From Clostridiales bacterium (GTDB lineage: Bacteria > Bacillota_A > Clostridia > Saccharofermentanales > Saccharofermentanaceae): a DNA stretch of 7,222 bases. The notes beneath the pieces were generated by a model, which was not told the DNA's origin, searched no databases, and saw only the letters and a program-made list of their open reading frames with translations. Shown here piece after piece: positions 1 to 6,338 of the stretch. The stretch's first letter is position 1. The number at the start of each line of letters is the position of its first letter. The position numbers were made by a program, and so were the translations under genes. The stretch covers positions 1 to 7,222 of the forward strand of contig JAFYJX010000068.1 of the NCBI GenBank assembly GCA_017537905.1, read 5' to 3'.

Positions 1-55
1 CGTTAAGCTTATCTTCTGAAAAACCTTCAGCGTTATTTACTATATCTATTCTCAT
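1..55 (-). CDS. ybeY: YbeY endoribonuclease/rRNA maturation factor, N-terminal fragment (cut by window edge)
   Basis: Only the first 18 codons are present (MRIDIVNNAEGFSEDKLN), and the frame is open to the edge. The start ATG shares four bases (ATGA) with the stop of the PgpH gene upstream. There is no clear Shine-Dalgarno sequence in front of it, so translation is probably coupled to pgpH. The call rests mainly on position: in Firmicutes the PhoH and PgpH genes are typically followed directly by ybeY, a zinc-dependent protein involved in 16S rRNA 3' end maturation and ribosome quality control. The MRIDIVN-type opening suits that family, but the diagnostic HxxxHxxxxxH zinc motif lies outside the window. 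The identity is therefore an inference from synteny and the first residues only. Confidence 0.75.
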   Translation of the reverse strand, partial: MRIDIVNNAEGFSEDKLN

Positions 56-2121
56 TCAGGGTACTTGATCCTTTCGTGGAAGACACCGGCATATACCTGT
101 TTGAAAGCGATTATGATCTTCTCGACATCATCGAAAGAAAGGCCTGAGTTGATCAGCTGATCCTGGTCGATCTTATCCTTGATAAGAACTCTGATAAGCT
201 GTTCAGCACCTGCAACATCACTGGTCTTCATTGATCTGACAGCAGCTTCACAAGTATCCGCGAGCATAACGATAGCGGATTCCCTTGAAGAAGGTATATG
301 TCCTCTGTATCTGAAATTAGCGACATCCGGAGGTTCCAGGCCTCTTGCCTTGGCATCCTCGACTGCCTTACGGTAGAAATACGAAGGATATGTCGTACCG
401 TGGTGCTCGTCGATGATCTTTATGATCGCATTGGGCAGTCTTTCCTTCTTGGCAAGCTTAACGCCGTCTTCAGGGTGCTTGGTGATTATCGCCACACTCT
501 CCATAACGGTAAGACTGTCATGAGGGTTAACTCCGCCATGCTGGTTCTCTGTGAAATACTCGGGGTTCTCGAGCTTGCCGATATCATGATAGTAAGCTGC
601 AACCTTGCAAAGGAGCGAGTCAGCACCAATCGCTTCAGCTGCTGAGTCAGCAAGATTTGCAACCATCATCGAATGCTGGTGTGTACCTGAAGCCTCAAGG
701 AACAAGCGCTTTAACAGGTGCTGTCCGGGCTGGCTCAAAGAGATGAGCTTAACCGGTGAAGCTACATTACATACGAGCTCGAAGATCGGTGAAAGACCGA
801 TAGCTGCAACGAGTGATGCGATTGCACTTACAAACGTGAAGATAAACGAATTAAGATAAGCATTCCTTGCGTTACCGATAAGGAAGTTATAAGCGACACT
901 CGTAATGATGGTTCCGAGCGTCGGGAAAAAGATCAGCGCAGCATTGTTGATGATCTTGTCGGTTCTTCCTGCAAAGATAGAACAGAGAATGATTCCTGCG
1001 AGATTGATAAAGAACAGTTCAGGATCAAATCCGTACATCGGCCAGATGTAAAGCAGGTTCAGAACAGACAGGATAATGCCGTTCTGCGTGCCCAGATATG
1101 TGGCGCACACCGCAGCAAAGAAAATAACAATGCAAAGCAGTGACGACAATGATGACAGATATACTGACGTTCCGATCGTAACAAGGAACGTAATGATAAG
1201 CAGATAGAATACAGGAGTTTCAACCTTAAGCTTCTTACGCTCGATATTGAGATAGATGAGCGTTACCGATGACAATACCAGGACATAGATCGCAACTCTC
1301 GCGAAAATGACGAGGTTAAATGACTGGTCTCTGATAAGCTCGAGCTCAACAAGATTGCTGTAAGCATGTTCGTCGATAATGTCTCCGGCATCAACGATCT
1401 TCGTGCCCTTTTCGACCATTACAGGTTCATTCAAAACTGCATTGTAAGCATTGTTGGCAGAGTCATCCGTAGCCTTTTCATCATAAACGGTATTGGGTTC
1501 GAGGAGCGCTTCGAGCACTGCATCCATTGATTCCGCGAACTTGGAATATGACGGGTTCGAATCACAGAAAGTGTTGATCTGCTCAGTGATCTTGGTCGGA
1601 AGCAATGCATCATTGACATCGCCAAGCATTATGAGTTCGGCAATTGCAGTAGTCTTCTCGCTGATATAAGTGAATGTCGCATTACTCATCTCAAAATAGA
1701 CGGTAAGGCTTTCTGCTTCTATTTTCTTTCCCATGTTCTTTTCGACATTTACGGAAAGCTGATATGCGGCAGACGAAGGCGATAACGGAGCCTGGAGATC
1801 TGCTGTCTGTGAGCTCTTTCTGATCTGGTTTGCCGTGTCAAAAAAGGTCTCGACACGGTCAATGCAGTCCTGTGACTGCTTATCTGACCTTACGAAAATA
1901 TCGTCAACGGTATCTCTGGCAATGATGGCTCTTCTCTCTGTCTCATAAGAATCCGCAAAGGTTCTTGTTGCATAGATATCCTGGCCGGCTATAGATCCGA
2001 CCTCATAGTCGTAGCTTACGGGAAGTGATCCGTAGAAAACCAGGAAAATGACAGTCAGTGCTGCGAGCACCAAGGAAAGGATCTGATGGAATTTAGGTTT
2101 GGAAGATTTGTTACTGCTCAT
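52..2121 (-). CDS. pgpH: PgpH-type cyclic-di-AMP phosphodiesterase (7TM-HD membrane protein)
   Basis: This 689-residue membrane protein has the full 7TM-HD architecture. A membrane anchor spans about residues 12-31 and an extracytoplasmic 7TMR-HDED-type domain about 34-268. Seven predicted transmembrane helices lie between about 270 and 450, followed by a cytoplasmic HD phosphohydrolase domain at about 475-660. The HD metal ligands are visible: H483 (in THQHSMMVANLA), H512-D513 (YYHDIGK), H549 (TKHP), H573/H574 (DEHHGT) and D622 (MLADTCEA). Family members, called PgpH in Listeria and YqfF in Bacillus, hydrolyse the second messenger c-di-AMP to pApA, which affects osmolyte transport and cell-wall balance. 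The length is normal and all key residues are intact. The ATG overlaps the phoH stop by four bases and has an AGGGTG ribosome binding site five bases upstream. Function is inferred from the family; the sequence does not show what the outer domain senses. Confidence 0.95.
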   Translation of the reverse strand: MSSNKSSKPKFHQILSLVLAALTVIFLVFYGSLPVSYDYEVGSIAGQDIYATRTFADSYETERRAIIARDTVDDIFVRSDKQSQDCIDRVETFFDTANQIRKSSQTADLQAPLSPSSAAYQLSVNVEKNMGKKIEAESLTVYFEMSNATFTYISEKTTAIAELIMLGDVNDALLPTKITEQINTFCDSNPSYSKFAESMDAVLEALLEPNTVYDEKATDDSANNAYNAVLNEPVMVEKGTKIVDAGDIIDEHAYSNLVELELIRDQSFNLVIFARVAIYVLVLSSVTLIYLNIERKKLKVETPVFYLLIITFLVTIGTSVYLSSLSSLLCIVIFFAAVCATYLGTQNGIILSVLNLLYIWPMYGFDPELFFINLAGIILCSIFAGRTDKIINNAALIFFPTLGTIITSVAYNFLIGNARNAYLNSFIFTFVSAIASLVAAIGLSPIFELVCNVASPVKLISLSQPGQHLLKRLFLEASGTHQHSMMVANLADSAAEAIGADSLLCKVAAYYHDIGKLENPEYFTENQHGGVNPHDSLTVMESVAIITKHPEDGVKLAKKERLPNAIIKIIDEHHGTTYPSYFYRKAVEDAKARGLEPPDVANFRYRGHIPSSRESAIVMLADTCEAAVRSMKTSDVAGAEQLIRVLIKDKIDQDQLINSGLSFDDVEKIIIAFKQVYAGVFHERIKYPE

Positions 2122-3056
2122 GATTCACCCTGCTTAGCATTCTCATAAGCTCTTACGATCCTGGCAACAAGGCTGTTTCTTACGATGTCCGAATCATTTA
2201 AGCTTACGATCCTGATACCTTCTACTCCGTTTAATACCGTAATGGCATCTTTAAGTCCGTTCTGTATTCCCTTAGGCAGGTCGATCTGCGTAAAGTCGCC
2301 GCAGACACAAGCCCTGCAATTAACACCAAGTCTTGTAAGGAACATTTTCATCTGCTCCGGAGTCGTATTCTGGGCCTCGTCAAGAAGAACAAAGCAGTCG
2401 TCGAGATTTCTGCCTCGCATAAATGCCAGGGGAGAAACTTCGATAACGCCCTTGTCGTAATAACGCTCGAACATTTCCTGTCCAAGGAGCGCCGACAAAG
2501 CGTCGTAAATCGGACGCATGTAAGGATTTACCTTCTCTTCGATATCGCCGGGCAAAAATCCCAAACGCTCACCGGCTTCGATAGCAGGCCTCGTGAGGAT
2601 GATCCTCGACACTTCCCTGCTCTTTAGAGCTTTAACTGCCATGGCTACGCCAAGGAAAGTCTTACCTGTTCCGGCAGTACCGCAGCAGATGACGAGTTCA
2701 GTCTTCTTAAGCGAATCGACATAGAGCCTCTGGCCTAATGTTCTGGGCTTGATAGCTCTTCCGGAAGGAGTCATGTAAAAGACTTCATCTGACGTCTTCA
2801 GGAATTCTTCAAGCTTGCCTTCTTTGGCTATGTCCATGAGATACTGAATATCGGTCTCATCGATCTCTGAATCAGTTGACAGCTTATCTAATGCGAGGAA
2901 AACATCTTTTGCCGTTAAGACATCCTTTGTGTCACCTTCGATCACAAAGCCCTTGCCGTCGTGCTCTATCGAGACACCGAAATAACCGGCGATCTTCGAT
3001 GCGTAAACGCCTGCCGAATGTAGTGAATTCTTAAGCTGTTCGATTCTTTCTTCCAA
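2118..3056 (-). CDS. phoH: PhoH family P-loop ATPase
   Basis: This 312-residue cytoplasmic protein has the usual length of bacterial PhoH/YbeZ-type ATPases. The N-terminal third (about 1-100) is the small variable domain. The PhoH ATPase core follows, with Walker A GTAGTGKT at 126-133, the conserved RPAIEAGERLGFLPGD segment at 156-171, Walker B CFVLLDEAQN at 221-230 (D226, E227) and the GDFTQIDLP motif at 253-261. Family members are RNA-associated ATPases often encoded beside ybeY; the exact substrate is not settled. The start is TTG rather than ATG. It is chosen because a clean AGGAG lies seven bases upstream and the translated N-terminus fits the family. A 45-bp gap separates it from the pseudouridine synthase gene upstream, and that gap carries a candidate promoter. 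Its stop overlaps the pgpH start by four bases, so the two are probably translationally coupled. Confidence 0.95.
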   Translation of the reverse strand: MEERIEQLKNSLHSAGVYASKIAGYFGVSIEHDGKGFVIEGDTKDVLTAKDVFLALDKLSTDSEIDETDIQYLMDIAKEGKLEEFLKTSDEVFYMTPSGRAIKPRTLGQRLYVDSLKKTELVICCGTAGTGKTFLGVAMAVKALKSREVSRIILTRPAIEAGERLGFLPGDIEEKVNPYMRPIYDALSALLGQEMFERYYDKGVIEVSPLAFMRGRNLDDCFVLLDEAQNTTPEQMKMFLTRLGVNCRACVCGDFTQIDLPKGIQNGLKDAITVLNGVEGIRIVSLNDSDIVRNSLVARIVRAYENAKQGES

Positions 3057-3063
3057 ATGAGAT

Positions 3064-3068
3064 CTCCT
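3064..3068 (-). promoter_or_regulatory. Ribosome binding site that fixes the TTG start of phoH
   Basis: AGGAG on the minus strand lies seven bases before the TTG at 3056-3054. No in-frame ATG or GTG near this site has comparable support, so the site decides the start. Confidence 0.8.
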
Positions 3069-3076
3069 ATAAAAGA

Positions 3077-3105
3077 ATTATTATGCTAATTGTTTTTTCC
3101 GTCAA
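3077..3105 (-). promoter_or_regulatory. Candidate internal sigma-A-type promoter for phoH-pgpH-ybeY
   Basis: Reading the minus strand, TTGACG (3105-3100, five of six matches to the -35 consensus) is followed after exactly 17 bases by AATAAT (3082-3077, five of six matches to the -10 consensus). Initiation about seven bases further on, near the A at 3070, would give a leader of about 14 bases that still contains the AGGAG ribosome binding site of phoH. The -35 overlaps the stop codon of the upstream gene. It would let the last three genes be expressed apart from ymdB-lspA. This is a pattern match only. Confidence 0.5.
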
Positions 3106-3110
3106 CAATT
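3088..3110. repeat. Inverted repeat overlapping the -35 of the internal promoter
   Basis: AATTGTT (3088-3094) and AACAATT (3104-3110) are perfect 7-base inverted arms separated by nine bases. The element covers the -35 and the upstream spacer of the candidate phoH promoter, where an operator could sit. It is not a terminator: the arms are A/T-rich, the stem would be weak, and no T-run follows on the minus strand. It does not match the CIRCE or Rex consensus, whose arms or spacing differ. Confidence 0.4.
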
Positions 3111-4022
3111 ACCCTTGAAGCTATTGAGCACAGCCTTGTAGTAATCGGGAATATCAACTTCGAAATGCATCGTCTCACCCGTTCTCGGATGAACAAACGT
3201 AATTGCCTGACTGTGAAGAGCCTGGCCTGCAAGGCCGTAGTTCTTGCGTCTTGCGGCATAAACAGGATCTCCGACAACAGGATGACCGATATATGCCATA
3301 TGAACTCTGATCTGGTGAGTCCTTCCCGTCTCCAAAACAAGCTTTAAGTCCGTGATATCGCCAAGTCTTTCGACGACTTCGAAATGAGTAACAGCAGACT
3401 TGCCATCCTTATTTACTGCCATCTTGCGTCTGTCATTTGTCGAGCGGCCGATCGGAGCGTCTACCATGCCCTTGTCTTCTTTTACGAATCCGTAAACAAG
3501 AGCTCTGTATTCTCTTACGATCTCATGCCTCGAGAGCATGTCTGCGAGCTTCAGGTGAGTGAAGTTATTCTTGCACGCGAGCATAAGTCCTGATGTGTCC
3601 TTGTCAATACGGTGAACGATACCCGGCCTTAATACGCCGTTGATGTCGGAAAGCTCATCCTTACAGTGTGCAAGAAGCGCATTAACAAGCGTGCCGTCGC
3701 TGTGGCCTGCTGCAGGATGAACGACCATTCCCTGAGGCTTGTTGATGACCAGAAGATCCGAATCTTCATAAACGATATCAAGCGGGATATCCTGGGCAAC
3801 AAATGACTCGTCTTCAACAGGTGCGGGAATATCAGCTTCAACCGTGTCACCGGCGGAAAGCTTAGTTCCTGCCTTCGTGATCACCTTACCGTTAACCGTT
3901 ACTTTGCCGTCATCTATAAGGCGCTTATAAAATGATCTGGAATAAGTTGAATCAAAAGCTTCGGTTACAAAGCTGTCCAATCTCAAACCATCTGTCTCAC
4001 AAACCTTGGATTCAACCGGCAT
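3102..4022 (-). CDS. RluA/RluD-family large-subunit rRNA pseudouridine synthase (YlyB-like)
   Basis: This 306-residue enzyme has the normal RluD layout. An S4 RNA-binding domain occupies about residues 12-65 (LRLDSFVTEAF, then DDGKVTVNGKVITKAGTKL), and the catalytic domain about 85-300. Visible signatures are INKPQGMVVHPAAGH at 93-107, the catalytic loop HRIDKDTSGL at 137-146 with catalytic D140, and ETGRTHQIRVHM at 231-242. It converts specific uridines in 23S rRNA to pseudouridine, but the target position cannot be read from sequence, so no rluA-D letter is given. The ATG lies inside the end of lspA (11-bp overlap), with GAAGGG and AGGA stretches just upstream as possible ribosome binding sites. 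In Bacillus the related gene ylyB also directly follows lspA, which supports the call. No key residue is missing. Confidence 0.95.
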   Translation of the reverse strand: MPVESKVCETDGLRLDSFVTEAFDSTYSRSFYKRLIDDGKVTVNGKVITKAGTKLSAGDTVEADIPAPVEDESFVAQDIPLDIVYEDSDLLVINKPQGMVVHPAAGHSDGTLVNALLAHCKDELSDINGVLRPGIVHRIDKDTSGLMLACKNNFTHLKLADMLSRHEIVREYRALVYGFVKEDKGMVDAPIGRSTNDRRKMAVNKDGKSAVTHFEVVERLGDITDLKLVLETGRTHQIRVHMAYIGHPVVGDPVYAARRKNYGLAGQALHSQAITFVHPRTGETMHFEVDIPDYYKAVLNSFKGNC

Positions 4023-4575
4023 TTTCCTGCTTTCCCTTCTTTGAGATCAATGCCCAGAACTCTTCAAAATACTTGGAACCGAAGAGTATTATGCAGATAA
4101 GGAGCGCTGTTCCGAGCACTGCGCAGATATCTGCAAAATTAAAGATCGGGAACGTATAGCTGCCGAAATCGAATCTGAGATAGTCAACAACATATCTGTA
4201 CGCGAATCTGTCGATAAGATTTCCGATAGCGCCTGATGACAGAAGACAGAATGCAACTGACATAAGCTTCATATCATACAAAGCCGCATAGAGCATAAGG
4301 ATGAAAATGCCGAAGCCGAGCACAACGGAAATACCGGTGAGCACATAGATTCCCCAAGCCTGGTCAGCAAAAAGCGAGAAAGCACTTCCCGTATTACGGC
4401 AGTGATAGATCGAGAAAAATCCTTTGATCACATCCACCTGTTCATATACAGGGACTTTTGCAACTACCGTTCTCTTGATTACCTGATCTGCCACAACAAG
4501 AAGTGCGGCAATAACAGAAAAAACTACACAGGCGACTGGAGTTTTCGCCCTCTTATTTACTACTGATTCACTCAT
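4012..4575 (-). CDS. lspA: Lipoprotein signal peptidase (signal peptidase II)
   Basis: This 187-residue inner-membrane aspartic protease cleaves the signal peptide from prolipoproteins after they are lipidated. Four hydrophobic segments fit the family: about 13-30, 73-97, 103-118 and 147-166. The conserved motifs are all present: VADQVIK (D30), NTGSAF at 61-66, GNLIDR at 118-123 with catalytic D122, and FNFADI at 145-150 with catalytic D149. The reading frame stays open for a further 46 codons into ymdB, but those residues are neither hydrophobic nor family-like. The start is therefore placed at the ATG at 4575, eight bases before the ymdB stop. An in-frame GTG two codons upstream (4581) is an alternative. 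Neither has a strong Shine-Dalgarno sequence, which suggests translation is coupled to ymdB. Confidence 0.94.
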   Translation of the reverse strand: MSESVVNKRAKTPVACVVFSVIAALLVVADQVIKRTVVAKVPVYEQVDVIKGFFSIYHCRNTGSAFSLFADQAWGIYVLTGISVVLGFGIFILMLYAALYDMKLMSVAFCLLSSGAIGNLIDRFAYRYVVDYLRFDFGSYTFPIFNFADICAVLGTALLICIILFGSKYFEEFWALISKKGKQENAG

Positions 4576-5350
4576 ATTCACAAAACCGCTTAATATCGGT
4601 ACACCTTCCGTTTCTATCAGTCTCGAAAATAATGCCGCATACAAAACCGGGGCCGTCAGCCGGCTCGTATTTTGCAGGGAGCTTATATGCAAGCCTCTTG
4701 ATCGATGCATCAATACTCATGCCGAGGATCGAATCCTTTGCGCCGCACATGCCGCTGTCGGTGATATAACCTGTTCCGTAAGGAAGTATGGTCTCATCAG
4801 CGGTCTGAACATGCGTATGGGTACCGGCAACGACGGATACCTTACCGTCGAGATAATAGCCCATCGCACACTTTTCGGATGTGGCGTCACAATGGAAATC
4901 AAGAACTACCGTCGTACAGCCTTCAACGCGCTTAAGCCTGTCAACGATCCTGTCTGCGCATGAGAACGGATTATCCGGGAGCACATTGGCATATACCTGT
5001 CCCAAAAGATTGAAAACTCCCAACTTTTCCCCGTTCTTCTCGAAAACACAGTAATCGTTTCCCGGCCAAGAAGGACTGAAATTTGCAGGTCTGGCGACGT
5101 TATTGATCTTGGATATCTGGCTTATGAACTCCCTGTTGGAGAAAGTGTGGTTGCCCATCGTGAAAAGATCGGCACCGGCAGCTTCCAGATCCCTTAACAT
5201 GTTGATCGAAGCGCCAAGACCGTTAACGCTATTCTCGGCATTAACAATGCAGCAATCAATAGCATTATTCTTAAGGAATGAAGGCATGACTGTTTTGAAG
5301 GCACGGCGCCCGGCGCCACCGACAACATCGCCAACAAAGCAAACTCTCAA
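4568..5350 (-). CDS. ymdB: YmdB-family metallophosphoesterase (TIGR00282 type)
   Basis: This calcineurin-like metallophosphoesterase of about 260 residues is the first gene of the operon. Numbered from the TTG start used here, the dinuclear-metal ligands are D8 (FVGDVVG), E39-N40 (VNAEN), N67-H68 (MGNHTF), H153 (DFHCDATSE), and H178 and H180 (GTHTHVQT). The first five fall at the same positions as I recall for Bacillus YmdB. That protein hydrolyses 2',3'-cyclic nucleotides and influences RNA metabolism and the motility/biofilm choice; its role here is inferred. TTG at 5350 is preferred because it begins MRVCFVGDVVG, as in the family, and has GGGGG eight bases upstream. The ATG at 5365 would add five residues and leave a leader of only about ten bases after the likely promoter. 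In Bacillus ymdB directly follows rny; here another gene lies between them. The gene ends inside the lspA start. Confidence 0.95.
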   Translation of the reverse strand: MRVCFVGDVVGGAGRRAFKTVMPSFLKNNAIDCCIVNAENSVNGLGASINMLRDLEAAGADLFTMGNHTFSNREFISQISKINNVARPANFSPSWPGNDYCVFEKNGEKLGVFNLLGQVYANVLPDNPFSCADRIVDRLKRVEGCTTVVLDFHCDATSEKCAMGYYLDGKVSVVAGTHTHVQTADETILPYGTGYITDSGMCGAKDSILGMSIDASIKRLAYKLPAKYEPADGPGFVCGIIFETDRNGRCTDIKRFCEYE

Positions 5351-5358
5351 GAGCAATA

Positions 5359-5363
5359 CCCCC
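5359..5363 (-). promoter_or_regulatory. G-run acting as probable ribosome binding site for the ymdB TTG start
   Basis: Five Gs on the minus strand lie eight bases before the TTG at 5350-5348 and can pair with CCUCC of 16S rRNA with one G-U pair. The run includes the last base of the alternative ATG at 5365-5363. That ATG has only an A-rich AAAAAGA stretch in front of it. Confidence 0.45.
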
Positions 5364-5382
5364 ATTCTTTTTATTCTTTTAA

Positions 5383-5391
5383 ATTATAACA
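5383..5391 (-). promoter_or_regulatory. Extended -10 promoter for the ymdB-lspA-rluD-phoH-pgpH-ybeY operon
   Basis: The minus strand reads TGTTATAAT, a perfect extended -10 (TGnTATAAT). No good -35 lies 16-18 bases upstream, which is tolerable for an extended -10 promoter. The predicted start near 5376 leaves a leader of about 26 bases to the TTG start of ymdB. The TG element directly abuts the T-run of the preceding terminator, so terminator and promoter are packed back to back. Confidence 0.65.
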
Positions 5392-5428
5392 AAAAAGCCG
5401 GAGTAAAACAGTAGAACATGTTTACCGG
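5391..5428 (-). terminator. Intrinsic terminator of the nuclease-like gene
   Basis: On the minus strand CCGGTAAAC (5428-5420) pairs with GTTTTACTCCGG (5409-5398), with small bulges and a 10-base loop, and a run of six Ts (5396-5391) follows just after. The left arm contains the TAA stop (5424-5422), so the hairpin begins within the end of the coding region. The stem is imperfect and of moderate strength. Confidence 0.6.
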
Positions 5429-6210
5429 AAATGAGTATCGATCAACCTGTCAATCACACATACATCCAGCGGTTTTTTCGCGGTTTCAAATGAAAAGAAC
5501 AATCTATCTCCCTGAACGATACCCTCACGGCTGTATTTATTAATCCTGTCAGCCAGTTTTTCTGAATAATCAGCATCATCAATCATTCCGCAATGCTCGT
5601 GATAAATGATCTTTCGGTCTCTGATCCTTAAAATCGTGAAATCCGGATGAATTATCTCTCCATCAACAAGAATCGGACATTCATACTTATACGGTATACC
5701 ATTAACCCATAATCTATCCGCTATTATCAGCTCTGATTTGGATCTGACATACTCACCTTTTAGCGTAAAATAAACCGAATTTCCCTTCTTTATCAGTTTT
5801 TTGTCGTATGGCTCATCAATCCACTGTTTCGAAAACTCATCATCTCCGGGAATAATTGATTTAACACGCCTTTTTCGCTCATCCGGTAGCTGATCATATA
5901 CGTCTTCAACTTTTACAGCAGGATAACTGGTCAGGATCATTTCTGTCCCCTCCAATTCACGTTTAACAGCTCTTAGCGCTTTCTTGAGATAATCCTTTCG
6001 AAGCAGCAGATCAATCAAATCATTGTCTTTGGAAGTGAGATATTTTTCCTTGGGCTTTATACCGGTTTGATAATAATATGACCTGTTATTCTGCTTCTTA
6101 ATAATTATTCCGCCCTCAGGAAGGGTCTTGATCTCATTCTCTATATTTTCCAGTGTCTTAAAGAGGATTTTTCTGCGATTTATAATGTCTTCAGCATTTT
6201 TTATAGCCAC
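5422..6210 (-). CDS. Orphan protein with a PD-(D/E)XK nuclease-like C-terminal domain, function unknown
   Basis: I cannot name this 262-residue protein, but it resembles a recurrent group of Clostridia hypothetical proteins. The N-terminal part (about 1-115) is charged and helical. It contains a LPEGGIIIKKQNNRSYYY segment (30-47) and a lysine/arginine-rich helical stretch (about 65-90). The C-terminal part looks like a PD-(D/E)XK nuclease core: VRSKSELIIADRL (155-167, E160), YKYE (174-177), HPDFTI (188-193, D190), YHEHCGM (203-209, E205) and NKYSREGI (224-231). The lysine of a classic ExK is replaced by histidine (E205-H206), so activity is unproven. No membrane segment or signal peptide is visible. 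GTG at 6210 is preferred over TTG at 6282 because GGGAGG lies six bases upstream and a TATAAT box sits between the two starts. Sampled rows are about 33-43% G+C against about 48-52% for neighbours, which suggests separate ancestry. Confidence 0.8.
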   Translation of the reverse strand: MAIKNAEDIINRRKILFKTLENIENEIKTLPEGGIIIKKQNNRSYYYQTGIKPKEKYLTSKDNDLIDLLLRKDYLKKALRAVKRELEGTEMILTSYPAVKVEDVYDQLPDERKRRVKSIIPGDDEFSKQWIDEPYDKKLIKKGNSVYFTLKGEYVRSKSELIIADRLWVNGIPYKYECPILVDGEIIHPDFTILRIRDRKIIYHEHCGMIDDADYSEKLADRINKYSREGIVQGDRLFFSFETAKKPLDVCVIDRLIDTHFR

Positions 6211-6216
6211 ATAATA

Positions 6217-6222
6217 CCTCCC
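6217..6222 (-). promoter_or_regulatory. Strong ribosome binding site that places the nuclease-like gene start at GTG 6210
   Basis: GGGAGG on the minus strand sits six bases before the in-frame GTG (6210-6208). An ATG partly overlapping that GTG is out of frame. The TTG at 6282, which would add 24 residues, has no comparable site. Confidence 0.75.
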
Positions 6223-6241
6223 ATAATCCGTAATAACTTCA

Positions 6242-6247
6242 ATTATA
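6242..6247 (-). promoter_or_regulatory. Candidate -10 box of the nuclease-like gene
   Basis: The minus strand reads TATAAT exactly. Initiation near 6235 would give a leader of about 25 bases carrying the GGGAGG ribosome binding site. The hexamer 17 bases upstream (CTCATA) matches the -35 consensus at only three of six positions, so the promoter would be weak or need an activator. A weaker alternative pair is TTCAAA followed after 17 bases by TATTAC. Confidence 0.4.
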
Positions 6248-6284
6248 GGTTGTTTGAACCGGGATATGAGGAAAACCGGCAAAA

Positions 6285-6300
6285 TCGAGACTAGTCTTGA
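6285..6300. repeat. 16-bp near-palindrome upstream of the nuclease-like gene promoter
   Basis: TCGAGACTAGTCTTGA is symmetric except for one mismatched pair; its core AGACTAGTCT (6288-6297) is a perfect 10-base palindrome. It lies about 40-55 bases upstream of the candidate -10 box, a position suited to binding by a dimeric regulator. No regulator gene is in view and I recognise no known operator. Confidence 0.4.
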
Positions 6301-6312
6301 AATTTATTTGAT

Positions 6313-6335
6313 GTCGTAAAATCGCTGTTTTCGAC
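6313..6335. repeat. Inverted repeat unit A (GTCG/CGAC hairpin)
   Basis: GTCG plus AAAA on the left (6313-6316, 6318-6321) pair with TTTT plus CGAC on the right (6328-6335). A single-base bulge at 6317 and a six-base loop result. The loop-side sequence AATCG-CTGTTTT recurs almost unchanged in the neighbouring unit at 6339-6371. Confidence 0.4.
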
Positions 6336-6338
6336 CCG

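Noticed and set aside
179..859. Three plus-strand open frames opposite pgpH (179-376, 298-645, 605-859)
   Set aside because: They overlap one another and lie antisense to the conserved HD domain of PgpH; none shows a family motif.
3088..3110. Inverted repeat after the pseudouridine synthase gene as a terminator or a CIRCE/Rex site
   Set aside because: The stem is seven A/T-rich pairs with no following T-run, and the arms or spacing do not match CIRCE or Rex; it is kept only as a possible unnamed operator.
3090..3347. Plus-strand open frame opposite the pseudouridine synthase gene
   Set aside because: It is antisense to conserved catalytic-domain sequence and resembles no known protein.
4576..4713. 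46-codon N-terminal extension of lspA reading into ymdB
   Set aside because: It is the out-of-frame shadow of the ymdB C-terminus; LspA proteins begin just before the first membrane helix, which matches the ATG at 4575.
6251..6275. GGTTCAAA stretch resembling a tRNA T-loop
   Set aside because: The flanking bases do not form a T-arm stem and no acceptor or anticodon arm can be assembled around it.
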